This document shows, piece after piece, positions 61,388 through 64,000 of a stretch of DNA of 64,000 nucleotides (positions within the stretch are counted from its first letter, which is position 1; each line of letters opens with the position of its first letter). The notes beneath the pieces are model-generated. The model saw only the letters and a list, made by a program, of their open reading frames with translations. It made no database searches and had not been told where the DNA came from. Source of the stretch: Okeanomitos corallinicola TIOX110 (GTDB taxonomy: Bacteria; Cyanobacteriota; Cyanobacteriia; Cyanobacteriales; Nostocaceae); NCBI RefSeq assembly GCF_038050375.1, contig NZ_CP150886.1:1715318-1779317 (forward strand). Reading direction: 5' to 3'. The position numbers were made by a program, and so were the translations under genes.

Positions 61388-63586
61388 TCATTGATAATAA
61401 GCCTCTAAAATATTATAAGCTGCATTCACTAATCGTATCTTTTCTTGTACCTGTTTTTGCATCTGTGGTTGATTAACAAATAAATCAGGATGCCATTTTT
61501 TTACTAATGTTTTATACGTTTGTTTCACCTCTGCAAAAGAAACAGTAGGTTCTAAACCTAAAATTTGATAAGCACGGGTAATTCTATTTTTATCAACTTG
61601 AGTTTTACTTTGTTGTTGTGTACTTGCAGAATTCATATTAGCTTTCATCTGTGCTATTTCCTCATCAATTTCCCAAGCACGAAACTTTGCTTCTACATTG
61701 ACAGGTTTAGGTGGATTTTTAGAACCTTTTTGAAAGGGAATTTCTACTTTTTTTTGAGGATTATAATTAGTATTAATATCTGCTTTTGCTTGTGCTTCTA
61801 CCTTCCTTTCTGTTTTAATTTCTGTATGTGTAGATTCGGTACTATTTCCTGGTGGTGATGCTTGAATATTTGCAGATTTAGCAGTTTCTAGATTTTGTTG
61901 ATAGGGTGGATATTTAGTTTTGATATTGACTTTTCCCAACTCTATTATGAATTGATTAAAAGCATTTTGTGAATTTCTTAAAATCTCTCGTTTTTTCCTA
62001 ATTTCCAGTGGTTCTTGATCAGGCTGAAAATTAATTACTTTACTGGCTTTGTGTTCATATTTAGTCAAAATATATAAACCTTGCACACTCAAATCAGATA
62101 AATATTTTTCAGCCGCAGCTATACAAATATTCGCTACTTGTTGATGATAAACATCTTTAGATTGTTGTTCATTATTTTGGATATTTTTATTTAATAAATA
62201 GGAAATACTCCCCATCACAGCAGCACCCACAGGTCCACCTAACAACCATCCCACACCACCACCTACAGCGATTGAACCTGTTTCTCTTAAATCATGACTA
62301 TTAGTGTGATTGGGTTTGGGTGGTAAATTTAACTTAGGTGCATCAGGAAAAGGAATTGTTAAATCTTCTGGTCTTTCTTCTTGGAAAAAATCGTAAGCTT
62401 GATATAACCATCCCATCACAGATAACTGTAATTCTGTCAAATCTTGTTTTAAAGTACCAATTTGCCAAGATTGTAAATCATTTCCTGCTAATACAACTGC
62501 AAGATCAGATTGATATTTAGCTAAAAGATTAGGTAATTTCAAGCATTCTTTTAATTCATAAATACTGCTTTTAAAACCTTGAAAAATAATATTTTTAGCT
62601 TTTTCCTTAATTGCTATTTTAGACGTTTTATTTTCATCAAATGTTTTAATTTCATGACTAATTTTACCAATTTTATCAGCTAATAAAGATTGAATTTGAG
62701 AAGTTATTGCTTCTACCCTTGGTAAACGGACTCCACCACAATCTTGCTGTAATATTCCCACTATATGCTGTAAAGATGTTTCAAAAGCAGATAAACCACT
62801 ACTGTTAGTAAGAGCAATATCACCTTTTAATCTAGCACGTAAAGCAGGTAAAGCATCAACTCGATATAAATTACTAAACCCTGGAGGTAAATCAGCACGG
62901 AAACTTTCAGCCACAAATAATAAACGATGATAAACTTGTTTTTGTTCTTCCGGTGTGAGTAAATTTAAAAAATTGGCGACAAAAATAACAGTTTTAATTT
63001 CCCTTTCTAATAACCAATCCCGTAAATTTTCTCTCTCACCTAAAGTCATTAATTTGCGAGCATCTAATACTTGAATGACTAAATCTGCACCTAATAACTT
63101 ATCTTGGACTAAATTATCTTGTGCTTCTCTGTCATTAGTTCCTGGTAAATCAATTAATTCTACATTCTTTTCTAAGAATGGATGAGGACAAAAAACTTCA
63201 ACAGATACTACATTTTTCTGCATCTGTCTGTTGCGATCTAACACAGCAAACTTTTCTAAAATATTTGTACCATCACGGTATATTTCTGTTCCATCTGATA
63301 ATATAATTCTCGTTCGCAGAGTAGCACCATATTTAACAGTAATTGCAGCACCAGTAGTAGGGATTAAATCAATAGGTAAAGTGCGATTTCCCAACATTGC
63401 ATTTAACAAAGTTGATTTACCGTAATTAAAGGGAGCAAATACCGCAATCTGGAAATTAGGATTAGCTAAATAATTACTAACAGCAATGATATTTTTATAT
63501 AATGTGGATTCTTGATCTAAGTCTAATGACTGACAAGCTGATTTAAGAGAATTAGTTAGTTGAATATAATCTGGTTTTTGGTGCAT
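61388..63586 (-). CDS. Dynamin-like GTPase with C-terminal J domain
   Basis: A 732-residue GTPase. G1 is APFNYGKSTLLNA (51-63), G3 is IDLPGT, and the dynamin-type switch follows. A long helical stalk runs to ~420, then a glycine-rich hydrophobic hairpin (VGGGVGWLLGGPVGAAVMG, ~430-460) that could enter a membrane. A second helical part and a J domain at ~672-732 with the HPD motif (WHPDLF, 699-701) end the protein. It may remodel thylakoid or cell membranes and recruit Hsp70. The gene before it on the strand is cut by the window edge and may be a paralogue. Confidence 0.88.
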   Translation of the reverse strand: MHQKPDYIQLTNSLKSACQSLDLDQESTLYKNIIAVSNYLANPNFQIAVFAPFNYGKSTLLNAMLGNRTLPIDLIPTTGAAITVKYGATLRTRIILSDGTEIYRDGTNILEKFAVLDRNRQMQKNVVSVEVFCPHPFLEKNVELIDLPGTNDREAQDNLVQDKLLGADLVIQVLDARKLMTLGERENLRDWLLEREIKTVIFVANFLNLLTPEEQKQVYHRLLFVAESFRADLPPGFSNLYRVDALPALRARLKGDIALTNSSGLSAFETSLQHIVGILQQDCGGVRLPRVEAITSQIQSLLADKIGKISHEIKTFDENKTSKIAIKEKAKNIIFQGFKSSIYELKECLKLPNLLAKYQSDLAVVLAGNDLQSWQIGTLKQDLTELQLSVMGWLYQAYDFFQEERPEDLTIPFPDAPKLNLPPKPNHTNSHDLRETGSIAVGGGVGWLLGGPVGAAVMGSISYLLNKNIQNNEQQSKDVYHQQVANICIAAAEKYLSDLSVQGLYILTKYEHKASKVINFQPDQEPLEIRKKREILRNSQNAFNQFIIELGKVNIKTKYPPYQQNLETAKSANIQASPPGNSTESTHTEIKTERKVEAQAKADINTNYNPQKKVEIPFQKGSKNPPKPVNVEAKFRAWEIDEEIAQMKANMNSASTQQQSKTQVDKNRITRAYQILGLEPTVSFAEVKQTYKTLVKKWHPDLFVNQPQMQKQVQEKIRLVNAAYNILEAYYQ

Positions 63587-63706
63587 ATTTTTTTGATTTA
63601 ATTTCTAATTATTTCTCAATTCTTCATTCCCACACTTTGTATGAAAATGAATGTATAAGGTTTTACCCTTATTCAACTAGAGTAGAAGCAGAGCCTCTAT
63701 TTAACA

Positions 63707-63727
63707 TTCCTAGTCTGAGACTAGGAA
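63707..63727. repeat. Dispersed hairpin repeat
   Basis: TTCCTAGT and ACTAGGAA form an 8-bp stem with loop CTGAG, in the AGAGCCTCT…AACGAG context that is common between cyanobacterial genes. It could act as a terminator-like or RNA-stability element. Confidence 0.65.
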
Positions 63728-63759
63728 CGAGAAATGAAGACATGATATGCAACTACTTG

Positions 63760-64000
63760 TTAACCATAATCAGCTAATAAATTACTGTATGTAGATTCGA
63801 TTTTTTGCATTTCCTCAATGATGTTATCCTGTAAAGTTTGAAACCGCTTAAATTCTGTTTCTCGATTAATTTCTTGGTTTTCTTTTTGTTGGAGAAGATT
63901 ATCTAATTCAGATTTACGTGAATTGATATCATCATTAATTCTGAAAGTAACTTCTCTTTCGTAAGCATTAAAACATTCTTTAACTGCATCATAAACAGTT
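63760..64000 (-). CDS. C-terminal fragment of a coiled-coil protein, possibly a second dynamin-like GTPase
   Basis: The minus strand is open from the window edge to TAA at 63760-63762, giving 79 residues. They are highly charged and helical (YEREVTFRINDDINSRKSEL, then NQEINRETEFKRFQTLQ), and end EEMQKIESTYSNLLADYG. This resembles the stalk or tail of a dynamin-family protein. Its place 173 bp ahead of a dynamin-like gene on the same strand supports a tandem pair, which is common for bacterial dynamins. The assignment is tentative. Confidence 0.5.
   Translation of the reverse strand, partial: TVYDAVKECFNAYEREVTFRINDDINSRKSELDNLLQQKENQEINRETEFKRFQTLQDNIIEEMQKIESTYSNLLADYG

Noticed and set aside
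1-64000. tRNA or rRNA genes, prophage, replication origin
   Set aside because: I saw no tRNA-like cloverleaf, rRNA sequence, phage structural genes or DnaA-box cluster in the intergenic regions. A tRNA scan would be needed to exclude a missed tRNA.

Overview
The window looks like chromosome of a filamentous cyanobacterium, most likely a heterocyst-forming Nostocales (Anabaena/Nostoc/Dolichospermum type). Reasons: about thirty HIP1 palindromes (GCGATCGC) scattered through it, AT-rich intergenic DNA full of heptamer tandem repeats of the STRR type, phycobilisome genes (CpcS-type bilin lyase, heme oxygenase), a type IV pilus pilB-pilT-pilC operon, an hps-type hormogonium polysaccharide cluster, and a four-gene mycosporine-like amino acid (MAA) sunscreen operon. 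This is inference from gene content; no rRNA or tRNA gene was seen.

Layout. 0-6.4 kb: 3' end of mnmG, a PilP/GspC-like envelope protein, a ComFB-family protein, an IS605-type element carrying only tnpB, and a small lipoprotein. 6.6-13.7 kb: a tightly coupled two-gene module made of a P-loop ATPase and a 1,701-aa STAND-type NTPase with a membrane segment and 14 WD40 repeats, flanked by two tiny genes. 14.1-19.3 kb: tatC, then an accessory patch (DUF433 antitoxin without a toxin, a collapsed BrnT/BrnA pair, a Fic protein, an HExxH protein, a ParE-type toxin with its antitoxin). 19.5-32.4 kb is mostly core: a dehydrogenase, pilB-pilT-pilC, then grpE-dnaK-dnaJ followed by overlapping tusA-like and rsgA genes. 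32.4-34.3 kb: a second small accessory patch (115-bp repeat element, Phd/RelE pair, a possible HEPN protein).

34.4-39.4 kb: mysA-mysB-mysC-mysD, read on the minus strand. This set is expected to turn sedoheptulose 7-phosphate into 4-deoxygadusol, mycosporine-glycine and a disubstituted MAA; the cyclase has an unusual active-site segment. 40-55 kb: housekeeping and photosynthesis genes (GH57 branching enzyme, a small thylakoid-type protein, a Ser/Thr kinase, argJ, a FAS1 protein, a ferritin-like protein, a HEAT-repeat protein next to a CpcS lyase, a NIL-domain ferredoxin, a TxlA-type thioredoxin, heme oxygenase, glmM). 55-60.5 kb: a polysaccharide membrane protein and three glycosyltransferases (HpsL/N/O/P-like). 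60.6-64 kb: a 1-Cys peroxiredoxin, a dynamin-like GTPase fused to a J domain, and the 3' end of another gene running off the edge.

The most notable non-genic structures are two families of short non-autonomous inverted-repeat elements. One has two identical 214-bp copies with 4-bp target duplications; one of these sits 4 bp in front of a ferredoxin start codon. The other has two diverged 115-bp copies with TA ends. There is also a candidate small RNA between argJ and the FAS1 gene, a repeat copied in frame into rsgA, and a heptamer array that abuts the start codon of the last hps-type glycosyltransferase.
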